Origin: [Borrelia] lusitaniae
GTDB lineage: Bacteria; Spirochaetota; Spirochaetia; Borreliales; Borreliaceae
DNA: 64,000 nucleotides
NCBI RefSeq assembly: GCF_030440365.1
Contig: NZ_CP124050.1
Span: 558,001 to 622,000, forward strand
Reading direction: 5' to 3'
Below the pieces are notes generated by a model. That model was not told where the DNA came from. It worked only from the letters and a program-made list of their open reading frames with translations, and did not search any database. Each line of letters begins with the position of its first letter. Position 1 is the stretch's first letter. The position numbers and the translations under genes were made by a program. Positions 34,004 through 43,854 of the stretch are shown in pieces.

Positions 34004-35176
34004 ATGAAAAAATTTAAGTTTTTTAAAAAAAAGAAAGAAGAAGCTTTTGATTCAAGTCTTTTAAATGCTGTCGGTAATGACAAAAAAGATTTGAGTACGT
34101 ATGAATATAAAGCTCCTGTTAAGGAAATGTTAAAGGGATTTTATCATACCAAAGCTTCGATTGCTACTTTAAAAGTAGGATTTGAATCGTTACAAAGAGT
34201 TTTGTTTTCTGGAATAGAAGATTTTGATCATCTATTTTCCGTTCTTGTTAAGACGACAAATAATGCTCGCGACCAGATAAGTGTTATTTTTAGTGATCTT
34301 GGTAAAAATAGTAAGGAAAAACTAAATCAAATCTCTTCTGTTATTGTTGGAATTCAGGGAAGCTTAGAGACAATAAGTAGTTTTCTGGGTGCTACCAATA
34401 TGATTTCTCTTAACGCAAAACTTGAGGCTGCAAGAGCTAAAGAATATGGCAAAGGATTTTCTGTTGTTGCAGACGAGATTAAGCGACTTTCTGATCAGGC
34501 CAAAGGTGTTATGAATATGATTTCTGTAAAGGAAATTGAGGAGGTTTCTAAAGATTTGATTTCTCATAACCTTAAGGATTTGCAGATTGATATTGATAAG
34601 TTCTTTGCCGAGATTCTTGAGCAGCTTGATTATCTTGAGAGCATATTTAAACGATTTTCAAGAAGTCAAGAGGAATTTTCTTCTTTGGTTGAAAATCTTG
34701 AGAGCATAGATGCTAATATAGCTTTTTATTCAAGAAACTGTGATTCTTTGATTAGTTCTGATACTTTTGTGCTTTCTAATGATGAATTCTTAAAAGAGCT
34801 AGAATTTATTCTCTCAGCGCAATTTTCTTGGATTAATAATTTGAGATTAATTGTTGAAGGACAAAGAGGAGTGTTTATTCAAACGGATGCTTCCAAGCAT
34901 GGGTTTGGATTGTTTTATAAAGGATTGTCTCCCAAAAATGATGCTGTTAAACAGTTGTGGGAAGAAGTATATATTCCTTATTTAAATATTAATAAGTTTG
35001 CAGCTGAGATTTTGATTATATTTAGAGTAGAGAATCGCAATGATAGTGGTTTAAGGCAAGCTAAAGATTTTTTATCTCAAGCTGAGAGCTTATCTGAAGA
35101 AATTGTCAGAAAACTTGAGCAAATTAAAAAAATGGTAATCGAATTGGATAATCAAGGAATTAGTATTTTTTCTTGA
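34004..35176 (+). CDS. mcp1: Cytoplasmic chemoreceptor Mcp1 with degenerate CZB-like domain
   Basis: The 390 aa have no membrane segment, so this is a soluble receptor. The signalling tip is at about residues 120-170 (TNMISLNAKLEAARAKEYGKGFSVVADEIKRL). The C-terminal part after residue 260 follows the chemoreceptor zinc-binding (CZB) pattern: AQFSWINNLRLIVEG (family DH-xW--l), DASKHGFGLFYKG (family D-h-C-fGkWyyG), and VYIPYLNINKFAAEI (family eePH--fH--a). Each expected zinc ligand is changed: the first His, the Cys and both later His are replaced. Metal or redox sensing by zinc would therefore be lost. BB0578 by position. Confidence 0.9.
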   Translation: MKKFKFFKKKKEEAFDSSLLNAVGNDKKDLSTYEYKAPVKEMLKGFYHTKASIATLKVGFESLQRVLFSGIEDFDHLFSVLVKTTNNARDQISVIFSDLGKNSKEKLNQISSVIVGIQGSLETISSFLGATNMISLNAKLEAARAKEYGKGFSVVADEIKRLSDQAKGVMNMISVKEIEEVSKDLISHNLKDLQIDIDKFFAEILEQLDYLESIFKRFSRSQEEFSSLVENLESIDANIAFYSRNCDSLISSDTFVLSNDEFLKELEFILSAQFSWINNLRLIVEGQRGVFIQTDASKHGFGLFYKGLSPKNDAVKQLWEEVYIPYLNINKFAAEILIIFRVENRNDSGLRQAKDFLSQAESLSEEIVRKLEQIKKMVIELDNQGISIFS

Positions 35177-35297
35177 TTCTTTTGATAAGATTTTTTGCAA
35201 TGATTTAAATTAGAGATTTAAAATTATTATGGCTTTATTATGACTTTTTAAATTTTTATTTATTTGACTAAGGTTTGTTAAAAATCAAGTTTTATTT

Positions 35298-35306
35298 TGA
35301 TAAAAT
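35298..35306 (+). promoter_or_regulatory. Extended -10 of dnaE (very short leader)
   Basis: TGATAAAAT is an extended -10. The expected start of transcription, 35313, gives a 4-nt leader (AGGT) before ATG 35317. It lies inside the longer reading frame from 35275 and so argues for ATG 35317. Confidence 0.4.
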
Positions 35307-35316
35307 AATTTTAGGT

Positions 35317-38300
35317 ATGAGTTTTAGGGCTAAGTTTATTCATCTTCATGTTCATTCAGATTATTCTCTTTTGGATGGTGCTGCAAAAATACCAGATATT
35401 ATATCAAAAGCAAAAAAATGCAATATGTCACATATTGCATTAACAGATCATGGCAATCTTTTTGGAGCTATTAAATTTTATAAAGAAGCTAAAAAAGCAG
35501 GAGTTAAGCCAATAATTGGCATTGAAGCCTATATGGCTAAAACTTCTAAGTTTTTAAAAAAACAAGATGATCTTGGTAGAATGTCTTATCATTTAATTTT
35601 GCTTGCCAAAAATGAGCTTGGTTACAAAAACTTATTAAAGTTAACAAGCATTTCTTATCTTGAAGGGTTTTATTATCGTCCAAGGATAGATAAAAATGAT
35701 CTTGAACAATATTCAGAAGGTTTGATTTGTACTTCAGCTTGCATTGGGGGTCTAATTCCAAGACTTATTTTGGCCAATAGATTTGAAGATGCTAAAAATG
35801 AAATTCTTTGGTTTAAAAAAGTTTTTGGTAATGATTTTTATCTAGAGCTTCAAAGACATGGCATTAAGGATCAAGACATTGTGAATGAAAGGCTAGTTGA
35901 GTATTCTAGAGAACTTGGAGTTCCTCTAACAGCAGCTAATGATTCTCATTATGTTAATAGAGAAGATGCAATTGCTCAAGACATCATTGTTTGTATTGGT
36001 ACTGGTGCTAAGAAAAGTGATGAGAATAGATTAAAAATGGAAACCAATGAATTTTATATTAAATCTCAAGAGGAAATGTGTGAACTTTTTAATGATTTGC
36101 CTGAAGCTTTAGAAAATACTGTAGGGATTGCAGAAAAGTGTGATGATTTTAAAATAACTTTTCCAGGTCCTATTTTGCCTGATTATCAAATTCCTATTGA
36201 ATTTAATACTCTTGGGGAATATTTAGAATATCTCACTCTTGAGGGATTAAAATTTAGATATAAAACTTTGACAAACGAAATAAAAGATAGAGCTTTTTAT
36301 GAATTGAGTGTAATAATTGGAATGGGCTTTGAAGGCTATTTTTTGATTGTTTGGGATTTTATTAAATTTGCTCACGATCACGATATTCCTGTTGGAGCTG
36401 GGCGTGGTTCTGGTGCTGGTTCAATTGTAGCCTATGCTCTTAGAATTACTGATATTGATCCTTTAAAGTATAATTTGCTTTTTGAGAGATTTTTAAATCC
36501 TGAGCGTATTTCTATGCCTGATTTTGATATTGATTTTTGCTTTGAAGGTAGAGATGAGATTATAAAATATGTTACCAATAAATATGGAGAAGATAAGGTA
36601 GCTCAAATAATTACTTTTGGAACCTTAAAGCCTAAGGCTGTAGTTAAAGACGTAGCTAGAGTTTTAGATATTCCATTTTCTGAATCAAATGAGCTTACTA
36701 AGCTTATTCCTGATGGTCCCAAAGTTTCTTTAAAAGAGGTTTTAGATGACAATTCTTTGAAAAAATATTTTACTAGCAAGCCTGTTTATAAAGAATTAAT
36801 GGATGCTGCATTAGTTCTTGAAGGAATGAATAGGCATGCTTCAACTCATGCCGCAGGAATTGTAATTTCTAAAACCCCTTTAACCGATTATGTGCCTCTT
36901 TATAAGGATTATAAGCAAGGCTCTGTTTCTACTCAATATACAATGGATTTGCTTGAAGAATGTGGACTTGTTAAGATGGATTTTCTAGGCTTGAAAACAT
37001 TAACTTTAATAAAAAATGCAGAAAATCTCATTAGAAGTGTAAATTCAGATTTTAAAATAAAAAATATTCCAGATAATGATGTTAAGACTTTCAAGATGCT
37101 AGGAGAAGGAAGAAGCGCATCTGTTTTTCAGTTTGAATCTGAGGGAATGCAGCAAATTCTAAAAGACGCAAAACCTGACAATATTGAAGATTTGATAGCT
37201 TTAAATGCTCTTTATAGACCAGGCCCTATGCAATTTATTCCTCAATTTATTGCTGCTAAAAAAGGTGTTAAGAGAATTAAGTATCCCCATCCAGATTTAA
37301 AGGAAGTTTTAAGGTCAACTTATGGAGTTATTGTTTATCAAGAACAAGTAATGGAAGTTGCAAAAATAATTGGGGGTTTTTCTCTTGGCAAAGCTGATAT
37401 TTTAAGACGTGCTATGGGGAAAAAGAAAGAAGACGAAATGAATGAAATGAAGGTCGACTTTTTAAGGGGTGCTATTGAGAAAGGATATGACAAAGAGATT
37501 GCTAGTGAAATTTTTGAGCTTTTAAAGCCTTTTTCGGGGTATGGATTTAATAAATCGCACGCAGCAGCTTATTCTTTGATAGCATATCAAACTGCTTATC
37601 TTAAGGCTAATTACCCTGAGTATTTTATGGCTGCCAACTTGACAAATGAAATTAATAATAATGATAAGCTTTCTTATTACATTGAAGAATCAAAAGCTAT
37701 GGGTATAAACGTGCTTAAGCCTGACATAAATCGATCATTTAGAGAATTTCGTGTAACTGATTCTGGAATTTCTTATGGGCTTAATGGGATTAAAAATCTT
37801 GGAGGAATTGTTGTTGATTTAATAATCGACGAGAGAGAAAAAAACGGCAAATACAGTTCTTTTGAGGATTTTATAAAACGTGTGGATGATAAAGTCATTA
37901 ATAAGAAATTTTTAGAATCTGCAATAAAATCTGGACTTTTTGATAGTTTGGATCAAAATAGAAAAACTTTATTTGAAAATCTTGATCGTTTGATTGAAGT
38001 TGTTTCAGAAGATAAAAATAATAAAAAACTTGGTCAAAACAGTTTGTTTGGTGCTCTTGAAGGTCAAGACCCAATTCAGCAAAGTTTTAATTATCAAGTT
38101 TTTAACGAATATTCTTATTCTGAGCTTTTAGGATTTGAAAAAGAGCTTTTAGGATTTTATGTGTCGGGACATCCTCTTGACCCTTATAAAAAGGCAATTG
38201 ATAGTTTTTCTAGTTTAAATGTTTTAAGAGATCTTGCTATCAAAAAAGATAGCATTGTTCAATTTTCTGGCATTTTAAATTTAGTAAAAGTTATTCAAAC

Positions 38301-38760
38301 CAAAAGAAATAATGCAAAAATGGCTTTTGGTGTTATTGAAGATTTTAAAGGCGCAATAGATATTGTGGTTTTTACAGAAAGCTATGAAAAGTATAAGAAT
38401 TTTTTACTTGAAGGCAATGTTATTGGGGTTATGGGTAGGCTTACTTTTAACAGAGACAAATTTTCGATTGTAGTTGAAAAAGTTGTAAATATTGAGAGTC
38501 TCTTTGAAGATAAAGTAAATAATATTCATATTAAATTTATAAATAATAAATTAAATGACTTACAATTACTTAATTCTTTAAAAGAAAGTATAAGTAATTT
38601 TGAGGACAATTCTGGATTTTCAAATGTTTATTTTTATTTAAGGGAAAATGGTAAAGATTTAAAATTAAAAATGAATTCAATTTTAAATTTTAGGCCAGAT
38701 GAAGACAAACTTGATAAGTTGAGAAAGTGTGTAGTAGTTGAAGATGTTTGGGTTGATTAG
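35317..38760 (+). CDS. dnaE: DNA polymerase III alpha subunit
   Basis: This is the main replicative polymerase. From ATG 35317 it has 1147 aa. An upstream TTG (35275) would add 14 residues, but the family begins at MSFRAKFIHLHVHSDYS, so I use 35317. The PHP domain holds the metal-site HLHVHSDYS and ITDHGNLFGA. The polymerase core has GAGRGSGAGSIVAY, the catalytic PDFDIDF, and ALYRPGPM. A helix-hairpin-helix and an OB domain follow (VQFSGILNLVKVI). The PHP residues look intact, so metal-dependent proofreading is possible. YggT and recG follow at short spacing. BB0579 by position. Confidence 0.97.
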   Translation: MSFRAKFIHLHVHSDYSLLDGAAKIPDIISKAKKCNMSHIALTDHGNLFGAIKFYKEAKKAGVKPIIGIEAYMAKTSKFLKKQDDLGRMSYHLILLAKNELGYKNLLKLTSISYLEGFYYRPRIDKNDLEQYSEGLICTSACIGGLIPRLILANRFEDAKNEILWFKKVFGNDFYLELQRHGIKDQDIVNERLVEYSRELGVPLTAANDSHYVNREDAIAQDIIVCIGTGAKKSDENRLKMETNEFYIKSQEEMCELFNDLPEALENTVGIAEKCDDFKITFPGPILPDYQIPIEFNTLGEYLEYLTLEGLKFRYKTLTNEIKDRAFYELSVIIGMGFEGYFLIVWDFIKFAHDHDIPVGAGRGSGAGSIVAYALRITDIDPLKYNLLFERFLNPERISMPDFDIDFCFEGRDEIIKYVTNKYGEDKVAQIITFGTLKPKAVVKDVARVLDIPFSESNELTKLIPDGPKVSLKEVLDDNSLKKYFTSKPVYKELMDAALVLEGMNRHASTHAAGIVISKTPLTDYVPLYKDYKQGSVSTQYTMDLLEECGLVKMDFLGLKTLTLIKNAENLIRSVNSDFKIKNIPDNDVKTFKMLGEGRSASVFQFESEGMQQILKDAKPDNIEDLIALNALYRPGPMQFIPQFIAAKKGVKRIKYPHPDLKEVLRSTYGVIVYQEQVMEVAKIIGGFSLGKADILRRAMGKKKEDEMNEMKVDFLRGAIEKGYDKEIASEIFELLKPFSGYGFNKSHAAAYSLIAYQTAYLKANYPEYFMAANLTNEINNNDKLSYYIEESKAMGINVLKPDINRSFREFRVTDSGISYGLNGIKNLGGIVVDLIIDEREKNGKYSSFEDFIKRVDDKVINKKFLESAIKSGLFDSLDQNRKTLFENLDRLIEVVSEDKNNKKLGQNSLFGALEGQDPIQQSFNYQVFNEYSYSELLGFEKELLGFYVSGHPLDPYKKAIDSFSSLNVLRDLAIKKDSIVQFSGILNLVKVIQTKRNNAKMAFGVIEDFKGAIDIVVFTESYEKYKNFLLEGNVIGVMGRLTFNRDKFSIVVEKVVNIESLFEDKVNNIHIKFINNKLNDLQLLNSLKESISNFEDNSGFSNVYFYLRENGKDLKLKMNSILNFRPDEDKLDKLRKCVVVEDVWVD

Positions 38761-38771
38761 GAGGTGCTAAT

Positions 38772-39350
38772 TTGGTTGTTTTAATAGAAACTTTAATAGT
38801 ATGTTTGCAAATTTATAGGATTTTAATTTTAATTAGGATCATTCTTAGTTGGCTTGTGTCTTCAGGAATTAATACCAATGCGTTTTTCCAATTTATACAT
38901 ATTATTACAGAACCATTTTTATCTTTGTTTAGAAAAATTCCTTTTTTTAGATTTGGTGTGTTTGATTTTTCTCCAATTGCAGCGTTAATAACCTTAACTA
39001 TTTTTGAAAGAATGTTGCTTTTTGGGAATTATAAGCTTTCTACATTTATTATTTTATTTATTGTTGAAATTTGGGGGATATTTAGAAGCATTTTTATTGC
39101 TATAGTTTTCTTTTTATTATTGAGATTATTATTATTGCTTTTGAATTTGTTCCAAGGTTCAAACTTTCTTAAAACAGTCGATTCATTTTTACTTCCTTTA
39201 TCTACTAGGATAAGTGGTGTAATTACTGACAAACATATGTCTTATACTTTGCGTTTGATTGTTGGTAGTGCTTTAATGACAGCATTTATAATTATTATTG
39301 AACAAGTTGTATTTGCTATTAGAGTTTTGGGAACATATTTGCCTTTTTAG
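38772..39350 (+). CDS. YggT-family membrane protein
   Basis: A 192 aa membrane protein with two copies of the YggT-type unit (about residues 1-85 and 95-190). The first has LILIRIILSWLV and then TEPFLSLFRKIPFFRFGVFDFSPI, the family P-L--iRr-iP--g--DlSPi motif. The second copy is less conserved (VDSFLLPLSTRISG). The start is TTG, with GGAGGTG 5 nt before it. It sits 11 nt after dnaE and 9 nt before recG. The family is linked to osmotic or division functions in other bacteria, but that is weak knowledge. BB0580 by position. Confidence 0.85.
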   Translation: MVVLIETLIVCLQIYRILILIRIILSWLVSSGINTNAFFQFIHIITEPFLSLFRKIPFFRFGVFDFSPIAALITLTIFERMLLFGNYKLSTFIILFIVEIWGIFRSIFIAIVFFLLLRLLLLLLNLFQGSNFLKTVDSFLLPLSTRISGVITDKHMSYTLRLIVGSALMTAFIIIIEQVVFAIRVLGTYLPF

Positions 39351-39359
39351 GAGATTAAA

Positions 39360-41420
39360 ATGTTTTTACATGAGTTTGAATATGAGCTTAAAGGTATAGG
39401 TGGTCTTGGTGAGAAAGGGGTTGAAAGATTAAAAAATCTGCAAATTTTAAATGTTAAAGATCTTATTGAGTTTTTTCCTGTAAAATATGAGGATCGTCAA
39501 AATATACAAACTTTTCCAGATTTTTCTAAGGTTAAAAGTTGTGATATGATGACGGTGTTTACTGTTGTTGGGCATAAAAAATTTGGGGATAGTTCTAAAA
39601 AAAATTTAAAGTTAACGGCTAGAAGTGTAAATGATGAGCCTTTTGAAATTCTACTTTTCAATAGGGCTTTTTTAGAGAATGTTTTTAAAATAGACAAAAA
39701 ATTCTATATTTATTCTAAATTTACTTATAACGATTATAGTGGTTTATGGAGTTGTTCTAATTTTGACAGTGAAGCTTTTAGTGATAATCCTGAAAGGTTT
39801 AAAAAGATTCTTCCAGTTTATTCTTTGACAGAAGGATTGACATCAAAAAAGATTTCATCATATGTAAGAGAAGCTCTTGAATATTTTTTTAAGTTTGGTC
39901 AAACAGATGTTCCTAAATTTTTAATAGAAAAGTATTCTTTGTTATCTTTAAGTGAAGCTTTAAAAGAGATTCACTTCCCAAGTTCATTAGAAATTCTTGA
40001 AAAGGCAAAAAAAACTTTAATTTACAGAGAAATTTTCTTGCTTCAGTTTTTTTCAAGGTATAGATCCTCTAAGATTCTTTTTCGAGAAAAAAAACATTTA
40101 TCAAGAGATTTGCTTGAAAAAGTTATCTCAAGCTTGCCTTTTGAGCTTACAGAAGATCAAATAATTTCTGTTGATGAGATATTCTCAGATCTTAGCTCTT
40201 CTAAGCCAATGAATAGATTGCTTCAAGGTGATGTTGGAAGTGGTAAAACTCTTGTTGCCTTGCTTTCAGGGATTCCTTTAATTGAAGCTGGATATCAGGT
40301 GGCATTTATGGCTCCTACTGATCTTTTGGCTCGTCAACATTATGATAATTTATCTAATATATTGTCGTCTTTTAACATTTCGGTGACTCTTTTGACTGGT
40401 AGTTTAAAAAAGAAGGATAAGGAGCAAGCGTTGGAAAGCATTAGAAGTGGAGTTTCTGGTTTAATAGTTGGAACACATTCTATGTTTAACGAAAGTACAG
40501 AATTTAAAAGATTAGCATATGTTATAATTGACGAGCAGCATAAATTTGGAGTTATTCAAAGAGAAGAGCTTAAAAACAAAGGAGAAGGGGTAGATATACT
40601 TTTAATGTCTGCAACACCTATTCCTAGAAGTTTTGCGTTAACACTTTTTGGTGATCTTGAAGTCTCACTTATTAAAACCTTGCCTAAGGGGCGCTTGCCT
40701 ATTACTACTTATTTAGCAAAGCATGGCAATGAAGATAAAGTTTATGAGTTTTTAAGAAAAGAGCTCTTAAAAGGTCATCAGGTTTATTTTGTTTATCCAT
40801 TAATTTCATCTTCAGAAAAATTTGAATTAAAAGACGTTAATAATATGTATTTAAAATTGAAGGAAGTTTTTAGCGAATATGTTGTTGACATGCTTCATTC
40901 TAAGTTGCCATCTGATTTAAAAGAAGAAATTATGAAAAATTTTTATTCTAAAAAGGTGGATATTTTAGTTGCTACTAGTGTTATTGAGGTTGGAATTGAT
41001 TGTCCGAATGCAACTTGTATGGTGGTAGAGCATGCTGAGCGTTTTGGACTTTCTACTTTACACCAAATCAGAGGTCGAGTTGGTAGAAGCAATTTACAAT
41101 CTTTTTTCTTCTTGCTTTATAAAGAACCTTTGACAAATGCTGGAAAATTTCGATTGAAAACCATAAAAGAAAATTTGGATGGATTTAAAATAGCAGAGGA
41201 AGATTTAAGGTTAAGAGGGCCTGGCAATTTATTTGGGCTTGAGCAGGCAGGATATTTAAAATTAAAAATAACTAATTTTGTTGATGATAGAGAGATCATA
41301 GTCTTGATTCGAGAAGAACTTGACTTGTTTTTTTATGATAATTCTGCTTACGATAAGCTTGATATTGATTTATTAGACAATCTTTTTTGTTCTTATTTAA
41401 ATGTTGGAAGAAGTATTTAA
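39360..41420 (+). CDS. recG: ATP-dependent DNA helicase RecG
   Basis: RecG remodels stalled replication forks and Holliday junctions. The 686 aa have an N-terminal wedge/OB domain and then helicase motifs: I GDVGSGKTLVALL, Ia MAPTDLLARQHY, II IIDEQHKFG (DEQH box), III LMSATPIPRSFA, V VATSVIEVGIDCPN and VI HQIRGRVGRS. The end carries the TRG-like region FKIAEEDLRLRGPG. AGGAGATT precedes the ATG. It is the last gene of the dnaE run and shares its TTAA stop with the convergent carboxypeptidase gene. BB0581 by position. Confidence 0.97.
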   Translation: MFLHEFEYELKGIGGLGEKGVERLKNLQILNVKDLIEFFPVKYEDRQNIQTFPDFSKVKSCDMMTVFTVVGHKKFGDSSKKNLKLTARSVNDEPFEILLFNRAFLENVFKIDKKFYIYSKFTYNDYSGLWSCSNFDSEAFSDNPERFKKILPVYSLTEGLTSKKISSYVREALEYFFKFGQTDVPKFLIEKYSLLSLSEALKEIHFPSSLEILEKAKKTLIYREIFLLQFFSRYRSSKILFREKKHLSRDLLEKVISSLPFELTEDQIISVDEIFSDLSSSKPMNRLLQGDVGSGKTLVALLSGIPLIEAGYQVAFMAPTDLLARQHYDNLSNILSSFNISVTLLTGSLKKKDKEQALESIRSGVSGLIVGTHSMFNESTEFKRLAYVIIDEQHKFGVIQREELKNKGEGVDILLMSATPIPRSFALTLFGDLEVSLIKTLPKGRLPITTYLAKHGNEDKVYEFLRKELLKGHQVYFVYPLISSSEKFELKDVNNMYLKLKEVFSEYVVDMLHSKLPSDLKEEIMKNFYSKKVDILVATSVIEVGIDCPNATCMVVEHAERFGLSTLHQIRGRVGRSNLQSFFFLLYKEPLTNAGKFRLKTIKENLDGFKIAEEDLRLRGPGNLFGLEQAGYLKLKITNFVDDREIIVLIREELDLFFYDNSAYDKLDIDLLDNLFCSYLNVGRSI

Positions 41421-42205
41421 TTTGTGTATTTTTCAATTAGGTTAATAAGATTTGTTTTGTTATGATGCCAGAATTCAAGAAGCTTATGTTGTAAATTATT
41501 AAAGTATTTTTTCTGAATAAAGCATGGCTTAGTGCCTATGTATAAGTAGTGCCAAGGCTCTGCTTTATATCCAGTTTCTATTTCGTATCCTTTTTGGTAT
41601 GAAATAGAGAATCCATATTTTGAAGAATTTTCGTAAAGCCATTTTCCTTCTTTTGTATTTAGTAAATTATCATCTAGATTTATAAAATCTATTGCTATTC
41701 CCATATGATGTTGAGAATGGCCTGGAATAGCTGATTGAGTTTCTGCAACTTTTCTGCCGTAAGTTTTTACATTATAATCAAATAAAAATTTTTGGTATTC
41801 TTGCGTTCTGTAAGCGGACTTGATTTTAATTTCTATTCCATTTTTTTTTGCATCTTTTATTAGCCGAATTAAATCTTTGATTAATATTTGTCTTACTTTA
41901 AGATTTTTTGCTCCAAGATTTTTAAGATCTTTAAACTCACCAACATTTACCAGATCAGGTACTTTGTAATCTACAGGAATTGGTATTTTTTTATTTATTA
42001 AGGTTAAGAGGTTGTTTTTTTCTGCATCTACTAAAGGCTTTATTTCTTTTAAAAACTGAATAGGATTTTTTTCAATAAAATTTTTGCACTGTTTATTCAT
42101 TGTTTTAGTAATAGTTAGTAGTATTTTTAAATCTTTTTTTGAAATATTGTTGGCTAACAAAGATAGACTAATAAATAGAAGCAGTAGAGCATAGATTGAT
42201 TTCAT
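41417..42205 (-). CDS. D-alanyl-D-alanine carboxypeptidase, VanY type
   Basis: A zinc peptidase that trims the D-Ala-D-Ala end of peptidoglycan stems. The 262 aa start with a signal peptide (MKSIYALLLLFISLSLLANNI). The catalytic core is plain: SAYRTQEYQKFLF, then PGHSQHHMGIAIDF (His and Asp zinc ligands) and EPWHYLYIG (catalytic Glu and zinc His). It acts outside the cytoplasmic membrane. No Shine-Dalgarno is visible: TATAAT ends 8 nt before the ATG, so the leader would be about 2 nt. It shares the last 4 nt with recG. BB0582 by position. Confidence 0.92.
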   Translation of the reverse strand: MKSIYALLLLFISLSLLANNISKKDLKILLTITKTMNKQCKNFIEKNPIQFLKEIKPLVDAEKNNLLTLINKKIPIPVDYKVPDLVNVGEFKDLKNLGAKNLKVRQILIKDLIRLIKDAKKNGIEIKIKSAYRTQEYQKFLFDYNVKTYGRKVAETQSAIPGHSQHHMGIAIDFINLDDNLLNTKEGKWLYENSSKYGFSISYQKGYEIETGYKAEPWHYLYIGTKPCFIQKKYFNNLQHKLLEFWHHNKTNLINLIEKYTN

Positions 42206-42342
42206 ATTATTTAATTATAATATACTTTAGTATAATAAATAGTTAATTCTAATTATATATGTGTATGTGTAATACATGTCTATTTTAGATTGGGTTAAAT
42301 TTAGTTAAAAGTAATAAATAGAGGAGAGTGTATATAAGCAAT

Positions 42343-43692
42343 ATGATCAAAAAGTTTAAAAATTATGATCAGATAATAAAAGAGCTATTTATTATAGCTA
42401 TTCCTACAGCTTTTGAATCGCTTTTATTTCAAATGGTAACTTTTTTTGATAATTTTATGATCTCCTATTTGGGTTCTTTTCACGTTACAGGAGTTTCTTT
42501 AGCAAATAGAGTAACTTTTCTTTTTTTTATTATTGTTTTTGGGCTTGGTACAGCTTTAAGCGTTTATGTGTCCCAAGCAATTGCAAAAAAGAAGTTTCTT
42601 CAAATAAGACAATCTTTTGCTTATATATTATCAATTGGAACTACAATAGGAATAATTTTTTTTATATTTTCATTTTTTTTCCCACAAAACATTATCAGAC
42701 TATTTACATCTAATCAGGATTCTTTAAATTTTGGATCAGAGTATTTAAAAATTATTTCATGGTCTTATGTGTTAATGGCATATTCTTTTTTATCGGCTAT
42801 GGGGTTTAAGAGTGCTAAAGAAGTAAAAATACCTTTATATGTTACTTCTATTGTTGTTTTAATAAATATTGTTTTTAATTATATTTTTATTTTTGGTTTT
42901 GGGATGGGAATAAAAGGTGCTGCATATGCCACTGTGCTTGCTAGAATTGTTGAGTTTGTTTTTTACTTTTCATATAACCTAATAAATAATAATTCATATT
43001 ATAGGATTAAGTTTAGCGATTTTTTTGCTTCAAAAATAGTTACTAGAGCCAATTTGAAATTGATTATACCTGTTTTATCCCATGAGATTTTTTGGGTCTT
43101 AGGTATAACTATTTTGCATGCATTTTATGCTCGTGTTGGGAGTATTGAATATGCTTCATTTGCCGTTGCATCAAATCTTTTTGATATTTGTTTTGTATTG
43201 CTTCATGGTATGGGGCTTGCAACAGGCGTTGTTATTGGGCATTTAATGATTTATGATAAGAAACATGTTAGGTCGGTTGGATTTTTTTTATCTTTTTTAG
43301 GATTTCTTTTAGGCATTTTTGTAGCTATTTTACTTATTGGGATATCAGGCTTTGCGCCTTATATTTTTAGTAATTTAAATTCTCCTGAACTTGTTAGTGT
43401 TTTTATTTATGTTTTTGCAAGTATTGTAGTTTTTAAAGCTTTTACAATGCAAGTTCTTGTTGGGGTTTTTAGGGCTAGTGGTATACCAAATGTTTGTTTT
43501 TTTATTGAATCGGGAGCAATTGTTTTTTATACGCTTCCGGTTGCTTATTTATTAGTGTTTTATACAAATTTAAGTTTGCCAATAGTGGTTTTTATAGTAA
43601 ATGCAGAAGAGATCATTAAAAATATATTTATCATAATTGAATTTTTTCACGATGATTGGATACGAGAGATTAATTATGAAGAACTTGATTGA
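42343..43692 (+). CDS. MATE-family efflux protein (first copy)
   Basis: This multidrug/toxin extrusion-type transporter has about 449 aa and 12 membrane segments. Family marks include IAIPTAFESLLFQMVTFFDNFMISYLG (first repeat) and GIKGAAYATVLARIVEFVFYF. Start uncertain: GTG 42328 has GAGG only 3 nt away, and ATG 42343 lies 15 nt after GGAG; I list the ATG. A second, related gene follows after about 160 nt, so this looks like a duplicated pair. Driven by sodium or proton gradient in this family; substrate unknown. BB0586-side neighbour of murD. BB0583/0584 region by position. Confidence 0.88.
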   Translation: MIKKFKNYDQIIKELFIIAIPTAFESLLFQMVTFFDNFMISYLGSFHVTGVSLANRVTFLFFIIVFGLGTALSVYVSQAIAKKKFLQIRQSFAYILSIGTTIGIIFFIFSFFFPQNIIRLFTSNQDSLNFGSEYLKIISWSYVLMAYSFLSAMGFKSAKEVKIPLYVTSIVVLINIVFNYIFIFGFGMGIKGAAYATVLARIVEFVFYFSYNLINNNSYYRIKFSDFFASKIVTRANLKLIIPVLSHEIFWVLGITILHAFYARVGSIEYASFAVASNLFDICFVLLHGMGLATGVVIGHLMIYDKKHVRSVGFFLSFLGFLLGIFVAILLIGISGFAPYIFSNLNSPELVSVFIYVFASIVVFKAFTMQVLVGVFRASGIPNVCFFIESGAIVFYTLPVAYLLVFYTNLSLPIVVFIVNAEEIIKNIFIIIEFFHDDWIREINYEELD

Positions 43693-43854
43693 GTATAGGA
43701 TAGCGTGATATATTTAATATTAATAAAAATTTAATGATCTTAGTGAATCTAAAATTCATTCTGACTTTGCTAATTTAAAAGCAATTTCTTTTTTTTATTG
43801 TATTGTTTTAGTGTTGTTTTTACAAAAATCTTGATTTTTTATTTGGAGAATTTC

